Assembly: GCA_902786665.1 (NCBI GenBank)
Contig: CADADN010000020.1
Coordinates: forward strand, 1-53,980
From: an uncultured Prevotellaceae bacterium
GTDB lineage: Bacteria; Bacteroidota; Bacteroidia; Bacteroidales; Bacteroidaceae
Reading direction: 5' to 3'
Length of the DNA stretch: 53,980 nucleotides
Position 1 is the first letter of the stretch, and every line of letters begins with the position of its first letter. The notes under the pieces are model-generated. The model did not search any database. It saw only the letters and a list, made by a program, of their open reading frames with translations, and was not told the origin of the DNA. A program made the position numbers and the translations under genes. Shown in pieces: positions 15,394-24,606 of this stretch.

Positions 15394-17375
15394 TTCTTGG
15401 GGTTGTTATTGTAACTGTTTGGTGGTATGTATATGATGCCCATTTTGCGGGCCCTTTCTTGGTTTTGGTTTCTTATTTTCTTTTCTTTGTCAGGTTTTTG
15501 CTTGGTGATTTCGCTGGGTTTGAGCGTCTTTTGTGTGGCTGGGTTCCAATTTTTCACTATTGGCCAATGGGCCTTGCATTCCAATTTCTCCGGATAGTAA
15601 TACACGTTTTCGGCTTGTTGGTTGGAGGCATATTCGCCCGTGTCCCATCGCCCGTTGTTGTTGTTGTCGGCGAACACTTTTACATAGTATTCTCCCGGCT
15701 TCACGTAGTTGAAGACAATTTTTCCATCGGTCGACGTCGCTTGTCTCACCACTTTGTCTTGCTTGTCGAGCAGTTGCCCCACATAGGGAGCCTCTTCCAA
15801 TCGTGCCACTTGCATGGTGATGGAGGTGAAGTCTTCTTCCGACCTGATGGTCATTCCTTTCTTGATTTCATTGGACACCTTTCCGTAGATGTCGGTGAAG
15901 GCGGCAGAGTCGAGAACGAGGGAGTATTGCTTTCCCATCGTCCAGAGATGGTCGGTGCTGTCAGGTGTGAGGATGAAGATGCGTTTGGCTGTCTCCATGC
16001 CTTCCGTTTCTCTTTTGACGCATTCCAAGTGAAAAGGTTTATCGTCGAAGAGCGTGTCTCGTCGTGCCGAGAGGTGTATCTTTGTGGTGTCGATGTGGAG
16101 AATGGGCGTTGGCGACTCGATGGTGATGTATCCATCGGGTGTCATGTCGCTTTTGATGTTGACGACGACCTCCAGTGGTGTTGGTGGCATTTCTGTTTGC
16201 ACTTCTTTGCCTTTTTTCTTGGCTTTCTCCTGGCTCTTGGCCCATTTTTCCATCTCTTTCTGTTTGTCCTTCATTCGTTTGGCATAGGTTTCCTTTGAGA
16301 GAATCTGGAGGGTGTCGGTTTTGGGTTGTAGCATGCCGGTGGAGTCGGTGGCAAGGTAGGTGAGTTGCATGCTCAGCGTGTCTTGGTTGACGAGCATGGT
16401 GTCTTTCAACCAGTAGCGCAAGGTGTCGAGATGTTCGCTCGCTTCGAGGAGGAAGGCTTCTTGCTCATTGAAGTTGAAACCTTTGATTTCAGGGAGTTGG
16501 TCGCTTCCGTAGGTGAAGAAGAGTGTGAAGTTGTCTGCTTGTTTGCGCTCGTTTTTCAGATAGTAGCGGTCGGTTTGCACTTCCGTGAAGGCTCTGAGTA
16601 CGATGTTGTCTGGCAGGAAATGTGTGTATCCGGTGGGTATGATGTCGGCGATGCGCAGTGAGTCTTGCCAGATGGTGTCCTGCTTGACATCGGGTTTGCT
16701 GGAGGGTATGATGATGTCGTGTGAGAAAGCGATTTTCTCATTCTTCTGGGAGAAGAAATAGTTGCCGTCGTTGTCTTGCAGCGCATAGGCATGGTATTCT
16801 CCTGGCGCCACTCCTTTGATGACGAAACGTCCGCGGCTGTCGGTGCGTGCCACACGCAGCATGGGTGTCGTGGTGAAGGCGGTGTCGGAAAGGTTGTTGT
16901 AAAGTCCTACGAGGATGCCTTTGATGGGTTCCATGTTTTCTGCCTCGACGACATTGCCTGCCACTTCCATCGTGTCGATGTGGTCTCCCGTGGAGAAACT
17001 ATAGGCATAGTTGCCCAAGGGGTTGCCCTCGTTGTTGTCGGAGATGGCGTCGGAGAAGTCGATGGTGTAGGTGGTGTTTGGTATGAGCGAGTCTTTGAGT
17101 TCCACGGTGATGCGCCTTCCTGCACCTTTGATTTCCGGTGCCTCTATTTGTGGTGGCGACACCACCACTTTCTCCGTGGCGTTGTCTATTTTGATGAATT
17201 CATCAAAGAAAATGCTGATGTTTCTGGTGTTGACGCCTGTGGACTTTTCATTGGGAATGGCACCGATTACGTGTGGTGGTGTTTCATCATACCATCCACC
17301 GTCGGGCTGCCCCATTTTGGCACAGCCTGTCAAGATGAGCAAAGCTGTTGCGAGCAGGACGAAAGTTTTTCTCAT
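15390..17375 (-). CDS. Ig-like domain lipoprotein
   Basis: The 661-residue product has a lipoprotein signal (LLILTGCAKMG, acylated Cys near residue 18). An N-terminal bacterial Ig-like domain of the Big_5 type follows (about residues 34-135, with FFDEFIK and YTIDFSDAISD). Next comes a carboxypeptidase-regulatory-like segment (VARTDSRGRFVIKGVAPGEY) and, near the C terminus, a second such fold (FNYVKPGEYYVKVFADNNNNG). It is probably anchored in the outer membrane. The family is common in Bacteroidota and has no assigned function. It overlaps both operon neighbours by 4 nt, so the GH3-like enzyme, this protein and the DUF3108 protein are likely made together. Confidence 0.8.
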   Translation of the reverse strand: MRKTFVLLATALLILTGCAKMGQPDGGWYDETPPHVIGAIPNEKSTGVNTRNISIFFDEFIKIDNATEKVVVSPPQIEAPEIKGAGRRITVELKDSLIPNTTYTIDFSDAISDNNEGNPLGNYAYSFSTGDHIDTMEVAGNVVEAENMEPIKGILVGLYNNLSDTAFTTTPMLRVARTDSRGRFVIKGVAPGEYHAYALQDNDGNYFFSQKNEKIAFSHDIIIPSSKPDVKQDTIWQDSLRIADIIPTGYTHFLPDNIVLRAFTEVQTDRYYLKNERKQADNFTLFFTYGSDQLPEIKGFNFNEQEAFLLEASEHLDTLRYWLKDTMLVNQDTLSMQLTYLATDSTGMLQPKTDTLQILSKETYAKRMKDKQKEMEKWAKSQEKAKKKGKEVQTEMPPTPLEVVVNIKSDMTPDGYITIESPTPILHIDTTKIHLSARRDTLFDDKPFHLECVKRETEGMETAKRIFILTPDSTDHLWTMGKQYSLVLDSAAFTDIYGKVSNEIKKGMTIRSEEDFTSITMQVARLEEAPYVGQLLDKQDKVVRQATSTDGKIVFNYVKPGEYYVKVFADNNNNGRWDTGEYASNQQAENVYYYPEKLECKAHWPIVKNWNPATQKTLKPSEITKQKPDKEKKIRNQNQERARKMGIIYIPPNSYNNNPKK

Positions 17376-18886
17376 ACATTCATCTCAAGAAGTTCGTCAA
17401 TGACTTTTCTGCTGTTGGAGAGGCGTGGCACTTTGTGCTGACCTCCCAGTTTGCCGCGTGACTTGAGCCATTGGTTGAAAAGGTCGTGTCGTGCCTTCAC
17501 CACTTCGAGGTGCTGCAAGGTGATGTCCTTGTATCGTTTGGCTTCATAGTCGCTGTTGATTTCCTGAAGTTTCTTGTCCAGGATGTCGGAGAAGTGTTCG
17601 AGGTTGTCGGGTTCTTTGGCAAACTCGATGAGCCATTGATGACGGCATTTGGCGTTGTTATCCATGAAAACAGGGGCTGCGGTGTATTCGAGCACCTCGG
17701 CTCCAGTGCGGCTGCAGGCGTATTCCAATCCTTTCTCTGCGTTGTCTACGATGAGTTCCTCACCAAAGGCGTTGATGAAGTGCTTTGTCCTGCCGGTGAT
17801 GGTGAACTTGTAAGGTTTTTTCGACGAGAAGGTGATGGTGTCTCCTATGAGGTATCTCCACAGTCCGCATGAGGTGGAGATGACGATGGCATAGTTGACA
17901 TTGGTCTCCACTCCTTCAAGAGGCACGATGTTGGGATGGTCCATGTGCAGTTCGTCCACGGGTATGAACTCATAGAAGATGTCATAGTCGAGCATGAGCA
18001 GCATGGTGGGGTCGGAGAGGTCGTCCTGTATGCCGAAGAATCCTTCGCTGGCGTTGTACGTCTCCATGTATTGCATCTTGCTGCTGCGTATGATTTGCTC
18101 GTATTGGGGGCGGTAGGGTGTGAAGGCCACACCTCCGTGGAAGAACACTTCCAGGTTGGGCCACACCTCGTTGATGAATTGTTTTCCTGACAGTTCGAGA
18201 ACGCGTGTGAGCACGGAGAGCATCCAAGAGGGTACTCCGGAGAGGTTCGTGACGTTGCGATGAAGTGTCTCACGTGCGATGCGCTCGCGTTTGACCTCGA
18301 AATCGGAGAGCAGTGCAGTCTTTTTTTTCGGCACCCTTACCAGGTTGACCAACGGGTTGATGTTCTCTATGAGGATGGCGCTGAGGTCGCCCACCAGTGA
18401 GTCTGTGATGTCGTAATTGGTGGCGTGGCTGCCTCCAAGAATGAGAGCTTTGCCGTCAAAGAGTTGGCTTTCGGGCCGCCCTTTGAGATAGAGTGCCACT
18501 GTGTCTTGCCCTCCTATGTAATGGATGCGTTGCAGCCCATCGTCGCTGACGGGGATGAATTTGCTTTTGTCGTTGGTCGTGCCAGAAGACTTGGCGAAGC
18601 ATCTCACGCGTCCCGGCCACAAGACATCCGACTCCCCATGGCGCATGCGGTCGATGTCGCCCTTGAGGTCTTCGTAAGAATTCAACGGGATGTTGTGTGC
18701 GAAACTATCATAGTCGGTGATGGTGCTGAAAAGATGACGACGCCCGTATTCCGTGTCTTTGGCACGGTCTACGAGATGACGTAACACCTTTTCTTGCAAG
18801 TCATTTGCATGCTCGCCATAATGGAGGTCGAGTTCTTTTTGTCGCGATAGGAAAAAGAGTCTGTTGACAATCTTTGTAATGCTCAT
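17372..18886 (-). CDS. GH3 auxin-responsive promoter family protein
   Basis: This 504-residue protein of the adenylate-forming GH3 family has the ATP-binding motif FAKSSGTTNDKSK near residue 97, YMETYNASEG near residue 275, and GLWRYLIGDTI near residue 350. In plants, GH3 enzymes join amino acids to jasmonate or auxin. Bacterial members are widespread in Bacteroidota and their substrates are unknown, so acyl-adenylate chemistry is a family-level inference. It is first in an operon with two envelope proteins. Confidence 0.9.
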   Translation of the reverse strand: MSITKIVNRLFFLSRQKELDLHYGEHANDLQEKVLRHLVDRAKDTEYGRRHLFSTITDYDSFAHNIPLNSYEDLKGDIDRMRHGESDVLWPGRVRCFAKSSGTTNDKSKFIPVSDDGLQRIHYIGGQDTVALYLKGRPESQLFDGKALILGGSHATNYDITDSLVGDLSAILIENINPLVNLVRVPKKKTALLSDFEVKRERIARETLHRNVTNLSGVPSWMLSVLTRVLELSGKQFINEVWPNLEVFFHGGVAFTPYRPQYEQIIRSSKMQYMETYNASEGFFGIQDDLSDPTMLLMLDYDIFYEFIPVDELHMDHPNIVPLEGVETNVNYAIVISTSCGLWRYLIGDTITFSSKKPYKFTITGRTKHFINAFGEELIVDNAEKGLEYACSRTGAEVLEYTAAPVFMDNNAKCRHQWLIEFAKEPDNLEHFSDILDKKLQEINSDYEAKRYKDITLQHLEVVKARHDLFNQWLKSRGKLGGQHKVPRLSNSRKVIDELLEMNV

Positions 18887-18935
18887 TTCTTCCAGTTTTT
18901 CCTCTCTTTGTGTAGAGACGGTAGAGATGGAGTTG

Positions 18936-18943
18936 CAAATTTA
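18936..18943 (-). promoter_or_regulatory. promoter -7 element of the GH3 operon
   Basis: The minus strand reads TAAATTTG, matching TAnnTTTG, 49 nt before the GH3 start. The -33 element is not clear. Confidence 0.45.
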
Positions 18944-18960
18944 ACCCAAAGTTTTTGAAA

Positions 18961-19010
18961 AAGGCGGTTTTTCACTATTTTTAATATATTAATATGGTGT
19001 TAACCGCCTT
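18961..19010 (-). terminator. ispG operon terminator
   Basis: AAGGCGGTT and AACCGCCTT pair across an AT-rich loop of about 32 nt, with a T run following on the minus strand. It lies 12 nt after the ispG stop and ends the rpoN-ispG operon. Confidence 0.7.
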
Positions 19011-19022
19011 GTTGCAGGGAGT

Positions 19023-20861
19023 TCATTGCATGTCTTTTTTGATGAGTTCAAGTAGTTTTTCCACAGCCTGGCTTTCTGGGATGTTTTTCTCCACGCATTG
19101 CTTGCGGCGGTAGATGGAGACCTTTCCCGGTCCTGCTCCTACGTATCCATAATCGGCATCGGCCATTTCTCCAGGACCATTGACGATGCATCCCATGATG
19201 CCTATCTTGAGTCCTTTCAGGTGCTGGGTGGCTTTTTTGACACGTGCGATGGTGTCTTGCAAGTCATAGAGTGTTCGTCCGCATCCCGGGCAACTGATGT
19301 ATTCAGTCTTGCTTATGCGAAGCCTTGCTGCCTGGAGGATGGTAAAGGCGGTGTCGGAGAGGATGTCGTTTGTGATGTCTCCTTCGTTGGTGAGCCATAA
19401 GCCGTCGGCCAGTCCGTCTATGAGCAATGGCCCCATGTCGGCTGCAGCCTCCAGTTGCAACATCTCCTTCTCTTCTTTTCCGTGTGCAAGGAAAAGACGT
19501 ATCACCATGGGGTTTCCCAAGCCTTGGTTCATCAACTCATGTGCGAGTGCCCTGTGTTCACCCACGGGGTTGGGATGGTGGCTCACGCTCACCACCACCA
19601 CTTCAGGGTGTTTCCTGATGCATTCAAGGTATTCCTCTCTTCTTTTTCCATATTCCACGATGAGGAATTTCACGGGATGGTTTGAATGGTCGATTTCTCC
19701 CATTTCGCCGGGTTGGAATAGTGGGAAGTTGCCGGGGAGTGAAGGGCATTCCTTATGGTCTACGATATGGTGGATGCCAGATTCAGCAGTATGGATGGAT
19801 GCCTTTTTCCCGATGTGGATGAAGTCGGGCTTCATCGTTCCGGAGAAGGTGTCGTCGGCATTGCCGGAAGTGATGACCACGGGAACGTGGTTGGCTCCAA
19901 TGACACGCAGGTCGTTGGTTTTTCTCCTTTCTGGATTCAGGTAGTTGAACCCATTGAAGGTGTGTGCATCGATGACAGGATGCCCCTCTCGTTTTGAGAT
20001 ATGTTCCACGAGGTGTCGTGCCACGGGGATTTCATACTCCGGTTCTTCGCTCAGCGACACTCGGATGGTGTCGCCAATTCCGTCTGCGAGCAGTGCGCCA
20101 ATGCCCACGGCGCTTTTGATGCGTCCGTCTTCGCCTTCTCCTGCCTCTGTCACACCGAGGTGGAGCGGGTATGCCATGCCTTCCTTTTCCATCTGATGTG
20201 TCAGCAGGCGCATGGAGCGCACCATCACGACGGTGTTGGAAGCCTTGATGGAAATGACCACGTTGTCGAATTGCTCGCGTTTGCAAATGCGAAGGAATTC
20301 CATGCAACTTTCCACGATGCCTTCAGGAGTGTCGCCATATCTCGACATGATGCGGTCGGACAGTGACCCATGGTTGACACCGATGCGGAGTGCGGTGCCA
20401 TGTTCGCGGCAGATGCGGAGCAGGGGCAGCAGGGTGTTTTCTATCTTCTTCAGTTCCTGTGCGTATTCCTCATCGGTGTATTCCAGGTGTTTGAAGGTGC
20501 GTGCGGGGTCGACATAGTTGCCGGGGTTGATGCGCACTTTCTCACAATACAGGGCTGCCACTTCTGCCACGCGGGGATTGAAATGCACGTCGGCCACCAA
20601 GGGTGTGGTGAGTCCTTCCTCGCGAAGGCGGTCGTGTATGTTCTTCAGGTTTTCCGCTTCCCGTGTCCCTTGTGTGGTGAACCTGACATATTCTCCTCCG
20701 GCGTTGATGATGCGCCGTGCCTGTGCCACGCAACCTTCGGTGTCGGTGGTGGGTTTGGTGGCCATCGACTGCACCCTGATGGGATTGTCGCCTCCCATCG
20801 GGCAGTCGCCGACATGGATTTCCGAAGACTTCCTTCGGTGATAGTTGAAGAGGTTGTCCAT
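19023..20861 (-). CDS. ispG: 4-hydroxy-3-methylbut-2-enyl diphosphate synthase (IspG/GcpE)
   Basis: IspG is the [4Fe-4S] enzyme that converts methylerythritol cyclodiphosphate to HMBPP in the MEP isoprenoid pathway. At 612 residues it is the long form with a central insert between the TIM barrel and the reductase-like domain, as in Bacteroidota, Chlorobi and plants. The N-terminal barrel has GGDNPIRVQSMATKPT. The C-terminal cluster domain has SCPGCGRTLYDL and GCIVNGPGEMADADYGYVG, which supply the three Cys and one Glu cluster ligands. It starts 3 nt after the purE stop. Confidence 0.97.
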   Translation of the reverse strand: MDNLFNYHRRKSSEIHVGDCPMGGDNPIRVQSMATKPTTDTEGCVAQARRIINAGGEYVRFTTQGTREAENLKNIHDRLREEGLTTPLVADVHFNPRVAEVAALYCEKVRINPGNYVDPARTFKHLEYTDEEYAQELKKIENTLLPLLRICREHGTALRIGVNHGSLSDRIMSRYGDTPEGIVESCMEFLRICKREQFDNVVISIKASNTVVMVRSMRLLTHQMEKEGMAYPLHLGVTEAGEGEDGRIKSAVGIGALLADGIGDTIRVSLSEEPEYEIPVARHLVEHISKREGHPVIDAHTFNGFNYLNPERRKTNDLRVIGANHVPVVITSGNADDTFSGTMKPDFIHIGKKASIHTAESGIHHIVDHKECPSLPGNFPLFQPGEMGEIDHSNHPVKFLIVEYGKRREEYLECIRKHPEVVVVSVSHHPNPVGEHRALAHELMNQGLGNPMVIRLFLAHGKEEKEMLQLEAAADMGPLLIDGLADGLWLTNEGDITNDILSDTAFTILQAARLRISKTEYISCPGCGRTLYDLQDTIARVKKATQHLKGLKIGIMGCIVNGPGEMADADYGYVGAGPGKVSIYRRKQCVEKNIPESQAVEKLLELIKKDMQ

Positions 20862-20864
20862 GGG

Positions 20865-21374
20865 TCAGTTGGTCTTGTGCTTGTAGGTCTTGATGTCTGC
20901 CAGCTGATGGTTGGCTTTCACTATCTTTTCCCCCAGGCGTGACTTGTAGTCCTCCACTTTTTGGGCGATGTTGGCATCGGTCAGGGCGAGCATCTCTGCA
21001 GCGAGGATGGCGGCGTTGAGGGCTCCGTTGACACCTACGGTGGCGACAGGTATGCCAGGGGGCATCTGTATGATGCTGAGCATGGCGTCGAGTCCGTCGA
21101 GCATGCCCTTGATGGGTACTCCGATGACCGGGAGGGTGGTGGCGGCGGCAATGACTCCTGGCAGTGCTGCTGCCATGCCGGCTGCTGCGATGATGACTTT
21201 TATCCCCCTCCCTTTGGCGTTCTGTGCGAAGTCTTCCACGGCAGTGGGTGTGCGGTGTGCCGAGAGGGCGTGGACCTCGAATGGGATTTCCATTTCATCG
21301 AGCAAGCCCATGGCCTTTTCCATGACGGGCAGGTCGCTGGTGCTGCCCATGATGATGCTTACCATTGGTTTCAT
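20865..21374 (-). CDS. purE: N5-carboxyaminoimidazole ribonucleotide mutase
   Basis: PurE rearranges N5-CAIR to CAIR in de novo purine synthesis. The 169-residue protein shows the class I signature: GSTSDLPVMEKA at the N terminus, SAHRTP near residue 40 with the catalytic His, and AGMAAALPGV. Length is normal. It lies between ispG (3 nt) and the PAP2-like gene (21 nt) in an operon of unrelated housekeeping functions. Confidence 0.97.
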   Translation of the reverse strand: MKPMVSIIMGSTSDLPVMEKAMGLLDEMEIPFEVHALSAHRTPTAVEDFAQNAKGRGIKVIIAAAGMAAALPGVIAAATTLPVIGVPIKGMLDGLDAMLSIIQMPPGIPVATVGVNGALNAAILAAEMLALTDANIAQKVEDYKSRLGEKIVKANHQLADIKTYKHKTN

Positions 21375-21395
21375 AATATATCTTTTTTTGTAGTG

Positions 21396-22004
21396 TCAGA
21401 CGACAATGATGGTGCAAAAGGTGCCTAACAGGAATCCTGCCACCACCTGTTCCAAGGTGTGTTTCTTGAGCACCATCCTGCTTGTGCCCACCAGTCCGCC
21501 GATGAGGATGACGATGCACATCCACCACACGGGGTTGAAGGAGAATATCCTTGAGAAGGCGATGATGGCTCCCAATACTCCACCGATGGCGGCGGAATGC
21601 ACGCAGATGTGCCACCATCTGTTGATGATGGCGCAGAGTATTTGTATGACGATTGCCGAGATGATGATGCATCTGATTTCGTATGGGATATGGTTGATGA
21701 TCAAGCAATAATACCCTGCGACATAGGATAAGATGCAGATGATGAAAGGCACCAGGCGCATGCCTTTGTCTTTCAACTCTTTCATATTGCAACCCTTGAA
21801 TCTGCAATACATTCGTATGAGGGTCAATGGCAGCATGACGGTGAAAAGCAGGAAGATGATGAAGATGTAAAGTTTCGCTTCCCATGGCAGTATGCTGAGG
21901 TAGCTGAAGATGAAGAGTATGAGCAATCCCATCACGGGCATGAGGAAGGGTGAGCACAAGATGCTCACTCCTTTCGACATTCTGACGAGGTACTTTTCTT
22001 TCAT
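21396..22004 (-). CDS. PAP2-like membrane protein
   Basis: This 202-residue protein has about six predicted membrane helices. The C-terminal stretch SRMVLKKHTLEQVVAG fits the last phosphatase motif of the PAP2 superfamily (SR-x5-H-x3-D-like, with E in place of the usual D). HSAAIGG fits the middle motif. The first motif (KX6RP) is not obvious, so activity on lipid phosphates is uncertain. It overlaps rpoN by 4 nt, which suggests translational coupling. Confidence 0.72.
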   Translation of the reverse strand: MKEKYLVRMSKGVSILCSPFLMPVMGLLILFIFSYLSILPWEAKLYIFIIFLLFTVMLPLTLIRMYCRFKGCNMKELKDKGMRLVPFIICILSYVAGYYCLIINHIPYEIRCIIISAIVIQILCAIINRWWHICVHSAAIGGVLGAIIAFSRIFSFNPVWWMCIVILIGGLVGTSRMVLKKHTLEQVVAGFLLGTFCTIIVV

Positions 22005-23401
22005 TGTTTCCTAAGGCTTGATTTTGGAATGTTCATTTGTTCTCGATACTTCACGATGGTGCGGCGTTTCGTGTTGTAGCCTTTTTTCTTGATTTCTTCT
22101 TCCAACTGCATGTCGGTGAGTGGATGCCGCTTGTCTTCCTTGTCGATGATTTCTTTCAGAAGACTTTTTATCTTGCGGGTCGACACCTCGTCGCCATCGT
22201 TGTCGTAACGGTCGTTGAAGAAGAAGCGAAGTCGGAAGATGCCCCATGGTGTCTCGGCGTATTTCTCATTGGTGACCCTTGAGATGGTGGAGATGTCGAG
22301 ACCGGTGTCTGAGGCCACGTCCTTGAGGGTCATGGGCATGAGGTCTGCCTCGTCGCCGTCGAGGAAGAATTTCTTTTGTCGCTTGATGATGGCGCTCATG
22401 GTTTTGGCGAGGGTGACTTGGCGTTGCTGAAGGGCCTCGATGAGCATTTTGGCTCCTTCCATGTCCTTCTTGAGCAGCGGCAAGGCTTCCTTGTCTTTCC
22501 GTGAGAGGTTTTTCATACTGTTGATGATGTCCATGTAGGTTTCCGACACTTCCAGTTGAGGGAGCCTTCCCCTGTTGAGAGTGAAGGTGATGTCGCCTTC
22601 CTCGTTGTTTTCCACGATGAAGTCGGGGGTGACTTGTTGCTTGCTGCCACCAATCACTTCACCAAGGGAGGAGCCGGGTTTGGGGTTGAGTTTGCGCACC
22701 TCGGCTCTCACCTCCTCCTTTTCCTCGTCGGTGAGTCGTAGCGAGCGTTGCAACTTGTCCCAATGGTTTTTGAGAAGGTCGTCGAAATGGCTGCCGATGA
22801 TGCTTGTGAGCATGTCTTTCATCCAACCGTCCTTTCGCCTTTTCACTTGGAGCATCAAGCATTGTTGCAAACTTTGTGCCCCTATGCCGGGTGGGTCGAA
22901 TTCTTGAAGGAGTGCGAGCACCTCTTCCACCTCTTCGGGGGTGGATGCGAAATTGTGGTAGATGTCCATCTCGTCGCAGATGGTTTCGCAACTTTTGCGG
23001 AGCAGGCCGTCGGTGTCTAACGAACCGATGAGGTATTCCATGATGTAGCGCTGATGGTCGTCGAGTTCGGTCTGTCTCATTTGTTCCTTCAGCTGGTCGT
23101 AGAACGACAGGCTGTCCGAAGGGTCTTGACGCGGGCCTTGGGTCTGCACGGGGATGCTGGGAAGGGCGTCGTAGTCATCGGGGGGTGAAGTGGGGAGGTC
23201 GTCGGAGACGGCAGGCGCCTCCCAGGCGGGTTCCTCCCCGGGTGTGGCTTCCAGGGCAGGGTTGTCTATCAACTGGTGGCTGACATACTCCTGCAGTTGG
23301 TCTACGGGCTTCTCTATCATTTGCCCTATCAGCAGCTGCAAGGGGGTGAGCCGTTGCTTCTGCGTCTGTTTCAGTCCTTGTTTGATGGTTTGCTTGGCCA
23401 T
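22001..23401 (-). CDS. rpoN: RNA polymerase sigma-54 factor
   Basis: RpoN directs RNA polymerase to -24/-12 promoters that need an activating AAA+ enhancer-binding protein. The 466-residue product has the Gln/Leu-rich activator region I at the N terminus (QTQKQRLTPLQLLIGQMIEK), an acidic region II, the core-binding region, a helix-turn-helix near residue 375 (ISRVTNEKYAETPWGIF) and the RpoN box KRRTIVKYREQMNIP near the end. It is first in the rpoN-PAP2-purE-ispG operon. Confidence 0.97.
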   Translation of the reverse strand: MAKQTIKQGLKQTQKQRLTPLQLLIGQMIEKPVDQLQEYVSHQLIDNPALEATPGEEPAWEAPAVSDDLPTSPPDDYDALPSIPVQTQGPRQDPSDSLSFYDQLKEQMRQTELDDHQRYIMEYLIGSLDTDGLLRKSCETICDEMDIYHNFASTPEEVEEVLALLQEFDPPGIGAQSLQQCLMLQVKRRKDGWMKDMLTSIIGSHFDDLLKNHWDKLQRSLRLTDEEKEEVRAEVRKLNPKPGSSLGEVIGGSKQQVTPDFIVENNEEGDITFTLNRGRLPQLEVSETYMDIINSMKNLSRKDKEALPLLKKDMEGAKMLIEALQQRQVTLAKTMSAIIKRQKKFFLDGDEADLMPMTLKDVASDTGLDISTISRVTNEKYAETPWGIFRLRFFFNDRYDNDGDEVSTRKIKSLLKEIIDKEDKRHPLTDMQLEEEIKKKGYNTKRRTIVKYREQMNIPKSSLRKQ

Positions 23402-23427
23402 GGATTCATTTGAAACAATATGCCCTA

Positions 23428-23435
23428 CAAATTTA
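23428..23435 (-). promoter_or_regulatory. rpoN promoter -7 element
   Basis: TAAATTTG on the minus strand, 26 nt before the rpoN start, fits TAnnTTTG. The -33 is unclear. Confidence 0.45.
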
Positions 23436-23512
23436 ATACCAAGAAAGAGAAAAATATCATTTTGTTAAACTTTTTTAAGATTTCTCTTTTTTTTTGTTAT
23501 CACGTTTTTTTT

Positions 23513-23560
23513 CGTTATACCGTTATACCGTTATTACGTTATTACGTCATGGCGTCATCA
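23513..23560. repeat. 8-bp tandem repeat CGTYATNN
   Basis: Six consecutive 8-bp units (CGTTATAC twice, CGTTATTA twice, CGTCATGG, CGTCATCA) lie 10 nt beyond the stop of the papain-like protease gene. The same 8-bp family recurs at 35482-35537. Confidence 0.8.
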
Positions 23561-23570
23561 TGCTTATTCG

Positions 23571-24605
23571 TCATAGTGCTGCACTGGGTAGTACTATGCA
23601 GATGGTTTTTGACTTGACGTATTCTTCTGAGAGGAACACAAAGCCCCCATAGGGGTTGTTCTTGCCCCAGGAGTTCTTGCAGATCAAGTATTTGTGTTGT
23701 TGGTCGTCATGGGCTATGCCCACCATCTCCATACAATGGTCGTCAGTGGTTTTTAGATGGTCGAAGTCGCGCTGCCTGCTTTCTTGAGTCACTGTCTGGC
23801 CGGTGGTGAGTTCACCCAAACCTCTCTTGGCACTGAACCCTGGTTCGGTGATGTCGCCTTCCCAGCATACCGGATGTCCGTTCAGGAGTGCATTTTCCAT
23901 ATACGTCATCATGGAGTCGAGGGGGAGGTTGAGGAAGCGGCTGAGGTGTTGGTTGTCGGGCACTTCTAGTGCGAACGTCGAACCGAAAGGATGATGTGTG
24001 AAACTGGTGATGGCCACGTATTCGTCTTTCTGGCAGATGCTGTGTGCGAACTCCATCGGGGTGTATTGGCATCCGAGCATGAATACCCACGAGGGAACGA
24101 AGCCCAAGACGTCGTCGAACAGTTTTCCTGCGTTCTCATCGAGGTGGGCGATGCCTTTGCGGTGTGCGCGACTGCTGTCGGCCAGTCGGGTGAGTTGTGT
24201 GGCAAGCGACTTGAAGTCCACGTCATTTGCTTTGTAGGAGTCGTAGGGCATGGCACCGTGGCTTTGCAACAGGTCGAGGGTCATGGGAGCCATCCCCCTC
24301 AGGCTGACGGAGTGTGTGCCGGCGGCGGCATAACGCCGTTGTGCCTGCTCTGCCAGCGCGTGGCGGCAGAGGTAGGTGGCGGACAGGTTGACGGAGTCGC
24401 CATCGCGCAGGTGTTCGCTTTCGATGGTGGCGAGCATGGCATAAACCCAACAGGCGTCGGAGTTGCCTTGGTCTTTTACCGGAGTGGTGCGCAGCAGTAC
24501 GTCGGTGTGAAAACGCTTCACCTTCTCGTCAACGATGTCACCCTCTTTTTGTGAACATCCGGCAAGGAGGGTGGTCAGGACGGTGATGAGGATGGCTTTC
24601 CGCAT
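23571..24605 (-). CDS. papain-like (C1B, aminopeptidase C type) lipoprotein protease
   Basis: The 344-residue protein has a lipoprotein signal (LLAGCSQKEG, Cys near residue 16). Its papain-fold core has the catalytic Cys in DQGNSDACWVYAMLATIE near residue 52, the His in DDHCMEMVGIAH near residue 290, and the Asn in ICKNSWGKNNPYGG. This is the bleomycin hydrolase/PepC arrangement, though shorter than cytosolic PepC (about 450 residues). The lipobox puts it in the envelope. It starts 1 nt after the ctpA-like gene, so two envelope proteases are co-expressed behind parE. Confidence 0.85.
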   Translation of the reverse strand: MRKAILITVLTTLLAGCSQKEGDIVDEKVKRFHTDVLLRTTPVKDQGNSDACWVYAMLATIESEHLRDGDSVNLSATYLCRHALAEQAQRRYAAAGTHSVSLRGMAPMTLDLLQSHGAMPYDSYKANDVDFKSLATQLTRLADSSRAHRKGIAHLDENAGKLFDDVLGFVPSWVFMLGCQYTPMEFAHSICQKDEYVAITSFTHHPFGSTFALEVPDNQHLSRFLNLPLDSMMTYMENALLNGHPVCWEGDITEPGFSAKRGLGELTTGQTVTQESRQRDFDHLKTTDDHCMEMVGIAHDDQQHKYLICKNSWGKNNPYGGFVFLSEEYVKSKTICIVLPSAAL

Positions 24606-24606
24606 G